Assembly: GCF_013283875.1 (NCBI RefSeq)
Contig: NZ_CP054139.1
Location: 1,736,001 to 1,800,000, forward strand
Source: Mucilaginibacter mali
Lineage (GTDB): Bacteria > Bacteroidota > Bacteroidia > Sphingobacteriales > Sphingobacteriaceae
Length of the DNA stretch: 64,000 nt
Direction of reading: 5' to 3'
The notes under the pieces were generated by a model. That model was not told the DNA's origin, ran no database searches, and was given only the letters and a program-made list of their open reading frames with translations. Made by a program: the position numbers and the translations under genes. How positions within the stretch are numbered: the first letter of the stretch is position 1; each line of letters starts with the position of its first letter. Positions 32,522 through 40,758 of the stretch are shown piece after piece.

Positions 32522-34944
32522 CTATGACCCATTCCCCACACGCTGTATCACATCACCCGCGCTGCCATCCGATCGCTTGGAGGCCTTATAAGCCTTGCCG
32601 AAGCGATAGGTGAACGATAGGGTTACCACCCTTGTGTCCCTTGTCAGTTTAAAGTATTCGGTGGCGTTGGGGAAGGTGGTTAATCCTTCGTAAGCTACAG
32701 TGTAGAAAACATCGCGCGCAGTCAATCTCAAAGTCCCCTTCTTTTGCATTACCGGCCGGGAAATACCTAGTGATAACTGTCCTGATGGATAAACCAGTTC
32801 TTGCAGATCCACCCGCATTTTGGTGGTGTAATTGCCCGATACTTCGGCGGTATAGGTTTTGGATAAGGTGAGCTGGTTATTCAGGTTAAGGTTTAGCTGA
32901 TCGATGGTGGTCGTGTAGTTGTTCCCGTTAAAACCCTTCATTTGCTTGTGGTTATAAACCGCCTGCCATGTAAACGACCACCAGTGGGCCGGCGAAGCGA
33001 TAATCATGCTCGACAGCCCGAAGTTATAAGCATGCCCCACGTTACCCTGGGTGTAAAGTAATATGCCCTTGGTGGCATCTTCTAAAAATATCTGCGAAAA
33101 ATAATCAGAGATATCGGCAAACGATACGGTGTTGGTCAGCCAGTTTTTGTATTGATGGCTCAGTTCAAAATTAAGGCTGTATTGCGGCAGGATGTAGGCG
33201 TTACCGGTTTGGTAAGTATACTTATTAATGATCTGGTAAAACGGGTTCAGCTTTTGAAAGGCAGGACGGTCTATGCGCCGACCGACGGTCAGCGTAAAAT
33301 TATTAGCGGTATCGGCCTGATAACTCAAATAACCGCTGGGGAACAGGCTGCCGTACTTACGCGAAAATGCCGAATCTTTTTGTATGGCATTACCCAACTG
33401 GTGTGCATGGTAGCTGGTATACTCGTACCGCAAGCCAAACTGCCCGCTGAATTTCCCCTTCTTTTTATCCCATGACGCGTAGGCTGCGCTCACGTTCTCG
33501 CTGTAAATAAAATGGTTGCTGCGGTTGTTGTCAACCGTCCAGGTGCCGCCGGTAAAGTTTTGGTAATCGGCTGAGTTATCGGTACTGCTGTGCGAGGCCT
33601 TGGCGCCAAATTGCAGCGTAGTGTTGCTGTTCTGCTTCAGTGTATAATCGATCTTACCCGATGTGATATTGATGGTCGTTGGAATTTCAGATTGTGATAA
33701 CTGGTTATAGCCGCCCGGTGCCAGCAGGTGATTATTGTAATCCTGGTTGGCACCTATGCTGTAGCGTAGCAGGTCAAGGTCGGCAGACAGGTCCTGCGTA
33801 GCCGATATGGTATGCCGGGCATTCAGGTTAATGAGGCCGTTTTTAAAGGTATTGTCGTTTTTATTAGTAGTGGCAATGGCCGAATCCACACCGCCGCCGC
33901 TATTTAGCCAGGTGGCGGTGGCCGTGTTATTGCCATTACGGGTATTGGTGCTGCCGGTAAGCGCTATGCCTATGGTTGTTTTTGGGGTGATATAATAATC
34001 GAGCCCGGTTTTTATGGTGTTGTTAAACAGCTTGCCTGCAAAGTACGATGGCTGATCTAAAATAGCTGTAACAGTGTTGCTGTTGTTATAATACCTGCGG
34101 TAGGCATAAATATCTGTCAGGTATTTTACGTAGCCTAAGGTATAGTTAAAAAAGGTGTTCACCTTGCCCACGCGGTAGTTCAGCACCAGGCTGTTGTTGC
34201 TTTTGGGGTAAACGCCCTGTCCTTCGGCCGTAGTGAACGAGCCGTTGAAGCCAACCTGTTTGTTCTTCTTGGTTTTAATGTTGATGATACCGGCATTGCC
34301 GCTGGCATCGTACTTGGCGGTTGGGTTAGTGATCAGCTCTATCTGCGCCACCTGTGTCGAATTCATGCCGTTCAGCATATCATTCAGGTCCGAGCCGGAT
34401 AGGTAGGTAGGTTTATCGTCAATCATTACCATCACGCCCGATTTACCTTGTAGGCTGATGCCGCCATTCTTATCAACAATTACACCCGGCGATTTCTCCA
34501 ATATCTCCAACACACTTAAACCGGTATTGGTAACCGACGCCTCAACATCCAGTACCACCTTACCATCTTTATGTTGAATGGGCGGGTTGCGGGTAACTAC
34601 GCTCACTTCCTGCAACATGGTATTTAACGGCTGTAGCCTGATGGTGTCACGCTTTTGGCCTGATGGTAACCGGTAAACTTTAGTGGTTTGTGGTTTATAG
34701 CCTGTATGACTTATAAGGAATGTGTAATTACCGTTTTGCAGGTTTTCAAACAAGGCCATCCCCCTGGCATTGGCGGCTACGCCCTTGATGACCTGGTTAT
34801 CCTTTAATAGCTTCACGGTAGCGCCATCTACGGGCTGCGATTTGTCATTTATCACCACAATAGCAAACGACACGGTGCCTGGCCGCGACCAGGAACAGTT
34901 AAAAAAAGCAAGGTGGCAAGGACGATCAGTTTAATAATGCGCAT
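32522..34944 (-). pseudogene. Outer-membrane beta-barrel (TonB-receptor-like) gene with frameshift at the signal peptide
   Basis: The main frame (32522-34873, 783 residues from a GTG) encodes a carboxypeptidase-like N-domain (SFAIVVINDKSQPVDGATVK), a plug-like region (VSVVTRNPPIQ, GVMVMIDDKPTYLSGSDLND) and a long barrel ending TLSFTYRFGKAYKA, as in OMP_b-brl_3-type receptors. It has no signal peptide. One frame over, the ATG at 34944 opens a textbook signal (MRIIKLIVLATLLFLTVPGR, then GQA) that stops after about 30 codons. Adding one base near 34875-34880 joins them. Either the gene is broken or the assembly has a one-base error. Confidence 0.7.
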
Positions 34945-35256
34945 AAGGTGGCACTAATATAATTAAATATATGCAGCCGTGCTTAAAGCCTGTAAATAAG
35001 TGATTTTCGCATATTTAATACCGCGGGATTACTTATGATATTTATGGCTAATAAACTAAGCAGTATCTTAATGTGCGTGCTAATAATGCTCGTTAATATA
35101 AAGTTGCTTACGGTGTAAACTATATTAATTACACCTTTGATGATGTAATGGCTGATGTCGTAAGAATTTCTGAAAAATATTTGTGACATGAGCGCTTAAA
35201 TTATCAAAAGCCATTTTAAAAAATTATCTTGGCTCTTATATCTATTAAAAAGCGCT
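34945..35256. other. Gene-free AT-rich interval
   Basis: 312 bases between the divergent barrel gene and the batA-like gene. A minus-strand frame of 68 codons (34983-35189) has no ribosome site, no family resemblance and a composition like random AT-rich DNA, so it was not called. Promoters for both flanking genes must lie here, but no clear TAnnTTTG box was found. Confidence 0.5.
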
Positions 35257-37305
35257 ATGCACTTCTTATACCCGGCTTTCCTGTTTGCTTTAGCGGCCCT
35301 GGCCATTCCTGTAATTGTGCATTTGTTCAATTTCCGCCGTTACCAAAAGGTTTACTTCAGCAATGTGCAGTTTCTTAAGGAATTGCAGGAGCAGCAAGCA
35401 TCGCGCCGTAATTTAAAGGAGCGCCTGATACTGGCCGCGCGATTACTATCGGTATTGTTTTTAGTTTTTGCTTTTGCCAAGCCGTTTATCCCTGCAAACC
35501 AGGCCGCTGTGGTAAGCAAACAGCAGATCGTAAGCATTTTTGTAGATAATTCTTACTCCATGCAAACCCTAAGCAAGGAGGGTTCGCTGTTAGATGAAGC
35601 CAAACATCATGCTAAAGAAATAGCTGCTAACTACGGTATAAACGATCGTTTTCAACTGCTCACACAGGATTTTGAGGGGAAACATCAACGCCTTTTGAGT
35701 CGCGATGAGTTTGACGACGCGGTTGATGCCGTAAAGATCAGTCCGCAAAGCCGCAGCCTGCAACAAGTGATAGACCGGCAGCAAAGCCTCATCAAAACGC
35801 AATCGGCTACATCATCCATATACATCCTTTCCGATTACCAGGCCAATATGGGCAAGCAGCATGCGCTAAAGGTAGATTCGGCCGTATCGTTAAACCTGGT
35901 GCAATTGAAAGCCAATAAATTGCCCAATATTGCTATCGATTCGGTTTGGCTGTTAAGCGCGGTGCATCGTCCGGATGAAAATGAAAAACTGATTGTACGC
36001 CTGCATAACTACGCCGATGAAAAAGCCGAGCGTATTCCGTTGAAATTGAGCATTAATAAAGAACAAAAAGCTTTGGGTAGTTTTAGCCTTGGCCCGCGCG
36101 CGGTGCAGAATGATACGCTTTCGTTCTCGGGCTTGAAGGCCGGATGGCAATTAGGCGAATTACAATTGCAGGATAACCCGGTAACCTTTGATAACCAGTT
36201 CTATTTCACCTTTAATGTGAAAAGTCAGATGCCGGTCTTGCTGATAAACGGCGGCACTGTTAACCCATATTTAAAGGCCGCTTTCGCTACCGATCAGTTT
36301 TTTGTGGTGAATAACGTGCAGGACGGTAATGTAGATTACGCGGCCATGAACAGCTATCCGCTGATCGTTTTAAGTGATATCAAAGCCATTTCAGCCGGGT
36401 TAACCCAACAGTTAAAAACTTATGTAGATAAAGGTGGCTCGCTGATGGTATTCCAATCGCCGGATGAGGATGTGAAGACCTACCAGGCACTGCTTCAACC
36501 CCTGAACGCTGCTTATCCCGAAAAGCTGATGAACGAACCGACTAAGGTTTCGGGCATTAATGTGCAAAGCCATGTGTTTAAAAACGTGTTTGAGCAATTG
36601 CCCGATAACCCCGATCTGCCCGTGGTTAAAAAATATTACCAGCTAAATACATCCACCCGTGGCATCAGCGAGAACCTGATGCAGTTGAATGGTAACCAGC
36701 CATTTTTCGCATCATATAAAAGTGGCCGTGGGCAGGTATATGTGTGCGCTGTTCCGCTGAATGAAGATTTTAGCAATCTGCCGCGCCATGCCATGCTGTT
36801 GCCCATGATGTTCAGGATAGCATTATTAAGCGGGCACGATCAGCCTTTATTTTACACCCTCGGGCAGGATGAAACCATCGAAGCGCCGACCATTCAGCTA
36901 AACGAAAAGCAAATATTGAAGCTGGTTAAGGGTAATACCAGCATCATTCCCGATGCCCGGCAACAGGAGGGAAGCACGCTGTTGTTCGTGTCGGACCAAT
37001 TAAAAGAAACCGGTAATTACGAATTGCGTAAAAAGGATAGTGTGCTGAGCGTCATCGCTTTTAATGATAACCGTAAAGAATCGGATCTGAGTTACCTAAC
37101 CGAAGCCGAATTGAAGACCATGGCCCCGAAAGGTAATTTTATTAATGGTGCGACACCCTCCTTACGGTCGGAGTTAAGCAGTGTGAGCCTTGGCCTGCAA
37201 TTATGGAAACTTTGCATAATTTTGGCGCTGGTATTTATTGCCGCCGAGATATTACTGGTGCGTTTTTACAAAGTTGATGTGCAGCGCGCCACAGTTCAGG
37301 TATAA
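35257..37305 (+). CDS. BatA/vWA-like membrane protein with N-terminal double-transmembrane domain
   Basis: 682 residues. The N-terminus matches the Bacteroidota double-transmembrane domain (TIGR02226-like): FLYPAFLFALAALAIPVIVH, NFRRYQKVYFSNVQFL, then a second helix (about 62-78). A von Willebrand A-like region begins at about 92 (VSIFVDNSYSMQT), giving the DxSxS metal-site form. A C-terminal helix lies at about 650-670. BatA-like proteins are linked to aerotolerance, gliding or envelope functions, none proven for this variant. It is followed 30 bases later by the dihydroorotase-like gene. Confidence 0.83.
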   Translation: MHFLYPAFLFALAALAIPVIVHLFNFRRYQKVYFSNVQFLKELQEQQASRRNLKERLILAARLLSVLFLVFAFAKPFIPANQAAVVSKQQIVSIFVDNSYSMQTLSKEGSLLDEAKHHAKEIAANYGINDRFQLLTQDFEGKHQRLLSRDEFDDAVDAVKISPQSRSLQQVIDRQQSLIKTQSATSSIYILSDYQANMGKQHALKVDSAVSLNLVQLKANKLPNIAIDSVWLLSAVHRPDENEKLIVRLHNYADEKAERIPLKLSINKEQKALGSFSLGPRAVQNDTLSFSGLKAGWQLGELQLQDNPVTFDNQFYFTFNVKSQMPVLLINGGTVNPYLKAAFATDQFFVVNNVQDGNVDYAAMNSYPLIVLSDIKAISAGLTQQLKTYVDKGGSLMVFQSPDEDVKTYQALLQPLNAAYPEKLMNEPTKVSGINVQSHVFKNVFEQLPDNPDLPVVKKYYQLNTSTRGISENLMQLNGNQPFFASYKSGRGQVYVCAVPLNEDFSNLPRHAMLLPMMFRIALLSGHDQPLFYTLGQDETIEAPTIQLNEKQILKLVKGNTSIIPDARQQEGSTLLFVSDQLKETGNYELRKKDSVLSVIAFNDNRKESDLSYLTEAELKTMAPKGNFINGATPSLRSELSSVSLGLQLWKLCIILALVFIAAEILLVRFYKVDVQRATVQV

Positions 37306-37309
37306 TGCG

Positions 37310-37317
37310 TACCTTTG
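37310..37317 (+). promoter_or_regulatory. TAnnTTTG -7 box of the dihydroorotase-like gene
   Basis: TACCTTTG ends 18 bases before ATG 37336. It overlaps the TTG that would otherwise extend the frame, which supports the ATG start. Confidence 0.55.
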
Positions 37318-37335
37318 TATCATAAAGCAACAACT

Positions 37336-38586
37336 ATGAATTTGCTTATCACTTCTGCCACTATTATCGATCCCAATTCTCCGTTCCATCAACAAAAAGC
37401 CGATATTTTAATTGAAAATGGCGTCATCAAACAGATAGCCGCGGGTATCACCAGCGATCATGAAAAGTTTGATGGGACCGGCAAATATGTTTCTCCCGGC
37501 TTTTTCGACCTGAATTGCAACATCGGCGAACTGGGCAAAGAAACTAAAGAAGATCTGGAAACCGGCACCAGGGCCGCTGCCGCAGGTGGTTTCACCGGGC
37601 TGGCGCTGATGCCCAATGCCAATGCCGTACATTCAAAAACTGAGGTGGAATATTTGGTAAACAAAGCCAAAAACAATCTGGTTGATGTTTATCCGCTGGG
37701 TACAATTTCGCAAAAGCGCGAGGGCAAGGATTTGGCCGAAATGTATGATATGCACCTGAGCGGCGCGAAAGCTTTTACAGATGGTAACCGCCCCGTGCAG
37801 GATGCCGGCCTGATGGAACGCGCGCTGCTATATGCGCAGGGTTTTGACGGCCTGGTATTCTCGTACCCGGAGGATACCGCCATAGCTGGAAAAGCCAAGG
37901 TACATGAAGGTGAAGTAAGCACCCTGTTGGGCATGAAGGGCATCCCGTCGCTGGCCGAGGAACTGATGATAGCCCGTGATCTTTACCTGGCAGAGTACAC
38001 CGGTTCGCCCATACATTTCAGTACGATATCGACAAAACGCTCGGCCGAACTGATCGGCGAAGCGAAGAAGAAGGGCTTAAAGGTAACCTGCGATGTTGCC
38101 GCTCACCACTTAACCCTTACCGATGAAGCCCTGGTTGGTTTCGATAGCCAGTATAAGGTAAAGCCACCCCTGCGTACCCAAAGTGATGTGGATGCGCTGA
38201 TAGCCGGGCTAAATGACGATACCATAGACGCTATCGTATCCCAACACACCCCGCACGAAGTAGAGTTTAAAGATGTAGAGTTTGAAATAGCCGAATATGG
38301 TATGATCTCGCTGCAAACAGCATTGTCTACCATATTGCGATCCGGACTTGCTTATGAGAAGATCGTACAGAAAATGGCTGTCGCTCCACGCCAAATATTA
38401 GGAATTGAAGCTGCGGTTATAAACGAGGGGCAAAAAGCTAACCTTGTAATCGCAGATACTGCAAGCGAGTGGGCGTATAACAAAGAAGGCAATATGTCAA
38501 GATCGTACAATTCGCCGTTTATGGGGCAAACCTTAACGGGAAAAGTATTGTTGACTTGTAACAATAATCAGGTATTTAAATCTTAA
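37336..38586 (+). CDS. Dihydroorotase homologue lacking metal ligands
   Basis: 416 residues with the amidohydrolase fold and type I dihydroorotase landmarks: PGFFDLN, ETGTRAAAAGGFTG, IHFSTISTKRSAELI, and VSQHTPHEVEFK. The metal-binding HxH after PGFxD is NCN (N60, N62); the His of the usual SHCED segment is Tyr (FSYPED); and the Asp of the usual ADHAPH segment is Gln (SQHTPH). So it is probably not a working zinc dihydroorotase. Inactive homologues are known to pair with aspartate transcarbamoylase. Start chosen at ATG 37336, after the -7 box. Confidence 0.85.
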   Translation: MNLLITSATIIDPNSPFHQQKADILIENGVIKQIAAGITSDHEKFDGTGKYVSPGFFDLNCNIGELGKETKEDLETGTRAAAAGGFTGLALMPNANAVHSKTEVEYLVNKAKNNLVDVYPLGTISQKREGKDLAEMYDMHLSGAKAFTDGNRPVQDAGLMERALLYAQGFDGLVFSYPEDTAIAGKAKVHEGEVSTLLGMKGIPSLAEELMIARDLYLAEYTGSPIHFSTISTKRSAELIGEAKKKGLKVTCDVAAHHLTLTDEALVGFDSQYKVKPPLRTQSDVDALIAGLNDDTIDAIVSQHTPHEVEFKDVEFEIAEYGMISLQTALSTILRSGLAYEKIVQKMAVAPRQILGIEAAVINEGQKANLVIADTASEWAYNKEGNMSRSYNSPFMGQTLTGKVLLTCNNNQVFKS

Positions 38587-38593
38587 TAAAAAC

Positions 38594-39262
38594 ATGATCG
38601 ATCCAAAGATACAGACCTCCATTGGAGCAGCGCTGAGCGCTTTTACCAAGTATGGCAGCTATAACGCGGTACCCGCCACAGATAAGCTGATCGCTGTTTT
38701 TTCTACCGATAAGCCCTTTATGGACAAGGTGGACGACCTGGACGAAGTATTTGATAACGAGCCCAAATTGGAGGAACTTCGCGAAGTGTTCTTTGATCTG
38801 TTGATGATCAACTTCTTTAGCGCTGATGCTATTAAGCTGGAAGATGACTACCTGGAAAGCCCGGAATGGGAGGCCATCGAAGAAGAAACGCTGGATAGAG
38901 GCACCGAATTGCTGAACCTGCTGTTATACCTTACCGAATGTATCGATGAAGAGATCGAACCCGAACTGGAAGATTACCTGAAAGAGTTTTTACTGGTTGA
39001 TGATGACGAGTTTCAGGATGAATACAGCATTTACGAACCGGTTATCGAAAACCAGATCTTAATGGAAAGTCCGTTAGCCGAGATAACTAAGGTGGCCCAA
39101 AAGCTGCCGGCCGACGCGGAACTGAAAGCCCTTTTCTACCCGATGATGGCTTTCTTTCAGCATATCGATGCATCCGAAGAAACAGAAAAAGCGGTGGCAC
39201 AGCACGCGGTGGCCAGGGATTTTGATATGGCAGTGTATGGAATTTTAATTAACTTTAAATAA
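38594..39262 (+). CDS. Conserved acidic hypothetical protein
   Basis: 222 residues, strongly acidic (EEETLDRGTELLN, LVDDDEFQDEYSIYE), predicted soluble and mostly helical. No motif or family recognised. It follows the dihydroorotase-like gene by 7 bases and precedes DUF4199 by 8, so the three are probably one transcript. Confidence 0.7.
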   Translation: MIDPKIQTSIGAALSAFTKYGSYNAVPATDKLIAVFSTDKPFMDKVDDLDEVFDNEPKLEELREVFFDLLMINFFSADAIKLEDDYLESPEWEAIEEETLDRGTELLNLLLYLTECIDEEIEPELEDYLKEFLLVDDDEFQDEYSIYEPVIENQILMESPLAEITKVAQKLPADAELKALFYPMMAFFQHIDASEETEKAVAQHAVARDFDMAVYGILINFK

Positions 39263-39270
39263 AAACCACA

Positions 39271-39825
39271 ATGAACCCATTTGACCCAAAACCTAACTCC
39301 ACTAAAGTGGCCACAAAGTGGGCGCTTATTTACACCGCGGTATCTATTGTACTGACGTTCACTTTCCAATTTTTAAATGTCGATCAAACGTCGCCTATAA
39401 AATATGTGTCGTTTATACCATTTATCGCTTTCCTGGTGCTTGCCCAAACCGAGTACAAGCAGCAGCTAAAAGGTTTTATTACTTATGGTGAGGCCTTTTC
39501 TGCCGGTTTCAGGTATGCCTTATTTGCCGGCCTGATACTGGGTGTTTTTATGTACATCTATTTAGGCTTCATTAATCCAAATATGCTGGTTCAGGCAATG
39601 GAGGCTCAGCATGATAAGTATGTTGAAGCGGGTATGAGCGATGAACAGATTGAAAAAGCTACGGCAATGGGCACAAAATACGGTGCTATCTTCGGCGCTT
39701 TCGGCGCGGCTGTAGGATCAGCTATTTCAGGTGTCATCGTAAGCTTGATCTCTGCCGCGATCGTTAAAAAGGAAAAATCGCCAATGGATATTGCTGATGA
39801 GTTAGATTCGACCCCAACCGAATAA
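39271..39825 (+). CDS. DUF4199 membrane protein
   Basis: 184 residues with four hydrophobic segments (about 15-30, 40-58, 80-100, 128-155). The stretch around GEAFSAGFRYALFAGLILGV and the GAIFGAFGAAVGSAISGVIV helix fit the Bacteroidota DUF4199 family. Function unknown. It ends the probable operon, followed by a strong terminator. Confidence 0.8.
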   Translation: MNPFDPKPNSTKVATKWALIYTAVSIVLTFTFQFLNVDQTSPIKYVSFIPFIAFLVLAQTEYKQQLKGFITYGEAFSAGFRYALFAGLILGVFMYIYLGFINPNMLVQAMEAQHDKYVEAGMSDEQIEKATAMGTKYGAIFGAFGAAVGSAISGVIVSLISAAIVKKEKSPMDIADELDSTPTE

Positions 39826-39844
39826 TCGAAACGGAATGATATCT

Positions 39845-39887
39845 AAAGCATCCCCGGGGCCATCAGGCTTTTGGGGATGCTTTTTTT
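39845..39887 (+). terminator. Terminator after DUF4199
   Basis: AAAGCATCCCC (39845-39855) pairs perfectly with GGGGATGCTTT (39873-39883), then T5. Its right arm overlaps the end of the convergent TMEM175-like gene. Confidence 0.85.
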
Positions 39888-40603
39888 CTGGAGAATATTC
39901 TAAGAATCACCGGCTTGCTATCGCTTGTTGCTTCGTTAGGGTAAAGTTTCCTTACCACTACACCATTCACTACACCAAAAAACGCCATAATATATATATA
40001 CAAAAGCGGTGGTAACTCGAAGTAATTAGCTAATATCAGCACAAGGAAGAAAAAGCCAAGTGAGCCGATCATAAACTTTGTCGATTTCCATCGTAGTTCA
40101 TTCTCAATTTTGTCGGGGGCTACGCATAGCGTATTTTTATTTAAAACCAGGTACCTGATCAGCAGGGATTGAGTCAACGTACCTGCAAAGAAGATGGTGA
40201 TATAAGTGGTCATCCCCCAGCCATATTGCACCGAACCTGGCTTAAAAGTACCGGTGATTAAAGTTACGCCAAACGGAAATAACGACACGCAGAACAAGAA
40301 GGCAAGGTTCAGCATCAGCAATTTGTTGTTATAATCCTTCAGGAAGCTGAAGATCTTCAAATGCGTCATCCAAAAGCGGGCAACTATAAAAAAGCTAACC
40401 AGGTAACCGGTAAATTTCAACACCACCTCGGCAATCGCGTGATGCAGCTCTGGGCTGTGGAGCTTCATTTCCTTTATGGTTTCGGGAAACTTCAGCTCAA
40501 TCACCATAATAGTAATAATGATGGCAAAAACGGCGTCGCTAAAAAGTATAACCCGCTCTAACTGAAACTCTTTTTTAATTTCCTGTTCTTCTTCTAAATT
40601 CAT
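39863..40603 (-). CDS. TMEM175-family (DUF1211) potassium channel-like protein
   Basis: 246 residues from ATG 40603. The family hallmark in the first helix is RVILFSDAVFAI, followed by TIMVIELKFPE. Six hydrophobic segments follow and the protein ends in a basic tail (RIFSRKKASPKA). Bacterial TMEM175 proteins conduct potassium. A TTG at 40630 would extend the frame but overlaps a divergent start and was rejected. The stop lies within the terminator of the convergent DUF4199 gene. Confidence 0.88.
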   Translation of the reverse strand: MNLEEEQEIKKEFQLERVILFSDAVFAIIITIMVIELKFPETIKEMKLHSPELHHAIAEVVLKFTGYLVSFFIVARFWMTHLKIFSFLKDYNNKLLMLNLAFLFCVSLFPFGVTLITGTFKPGSVQYGWGMTTYITIFFAGTLTQSLLIRYLVLNKNTLCVAPDKIENELRWKSTKFMIGSLGFFFLVLILANYFELPPLLYIYIMAFFGVVNGVVVRKLYPNEATSDSKPVILRIFSRKKASPKA

Positions 40604-40617
40604 AGTTCCTAATTTAA

Positions 40618-40625
40618 TATTTTTG
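40618..40625 (+). promoter_or_regulatory. TAnnTTTG box 4 bases before a start codon
   Basis: TATTTTTG followed by CACA and ATG at 40630. The same TAnnTTTG-CACA-ATG layout precedes queG. Confidence 0.5.
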
Positions 40626-40629
40626 CACA

Positions 40630-40758
40630 ATGGCTAACAAAAAAGAAGATTATTCCTTCTGGACCAAATACAAGCGCTTCGCCCAAAACGAATTACTGCT
40701 TTATATTGTAATGGTGGTGGGCATTATATTGGGCATAGTTATCTTCAGTTATTTTTAA
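40630..40758 (+). CDS. 42-residue single-span membrane peptide
   Basis: Begins MANKKEDYSFWTKYKRFAQN and continues into one hydrophobic helix (about residues 22-41, LLLYIVMVVGIILGIVIFSY), ending TAA at 40756-40758. Below common gene-finder cutoffs. In its favour are a basic, polar N-terminus followed by a clean helix, typical codon use, a perfect TAnnTTTG box 4 bases before the ATG, and a fit between its neighbours: it starts 27 bases from the divergent TMEM175-like gene and ends 14 bases inside the convergent DUF3857 gene. No family recognised. Confidence 0.65.
   Translation: MANKKEDYSFWTKYKRFAQNELLLYIVMVVGIILGIVIFSYF

Noticed and set aside
34983-35189. Minus-strand frame of 68 codons in the gap before the batA-like gene
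   Set aside because: AT-rich, no ribosome site, no promoter box, no domain or signal pattern; looks like chance.
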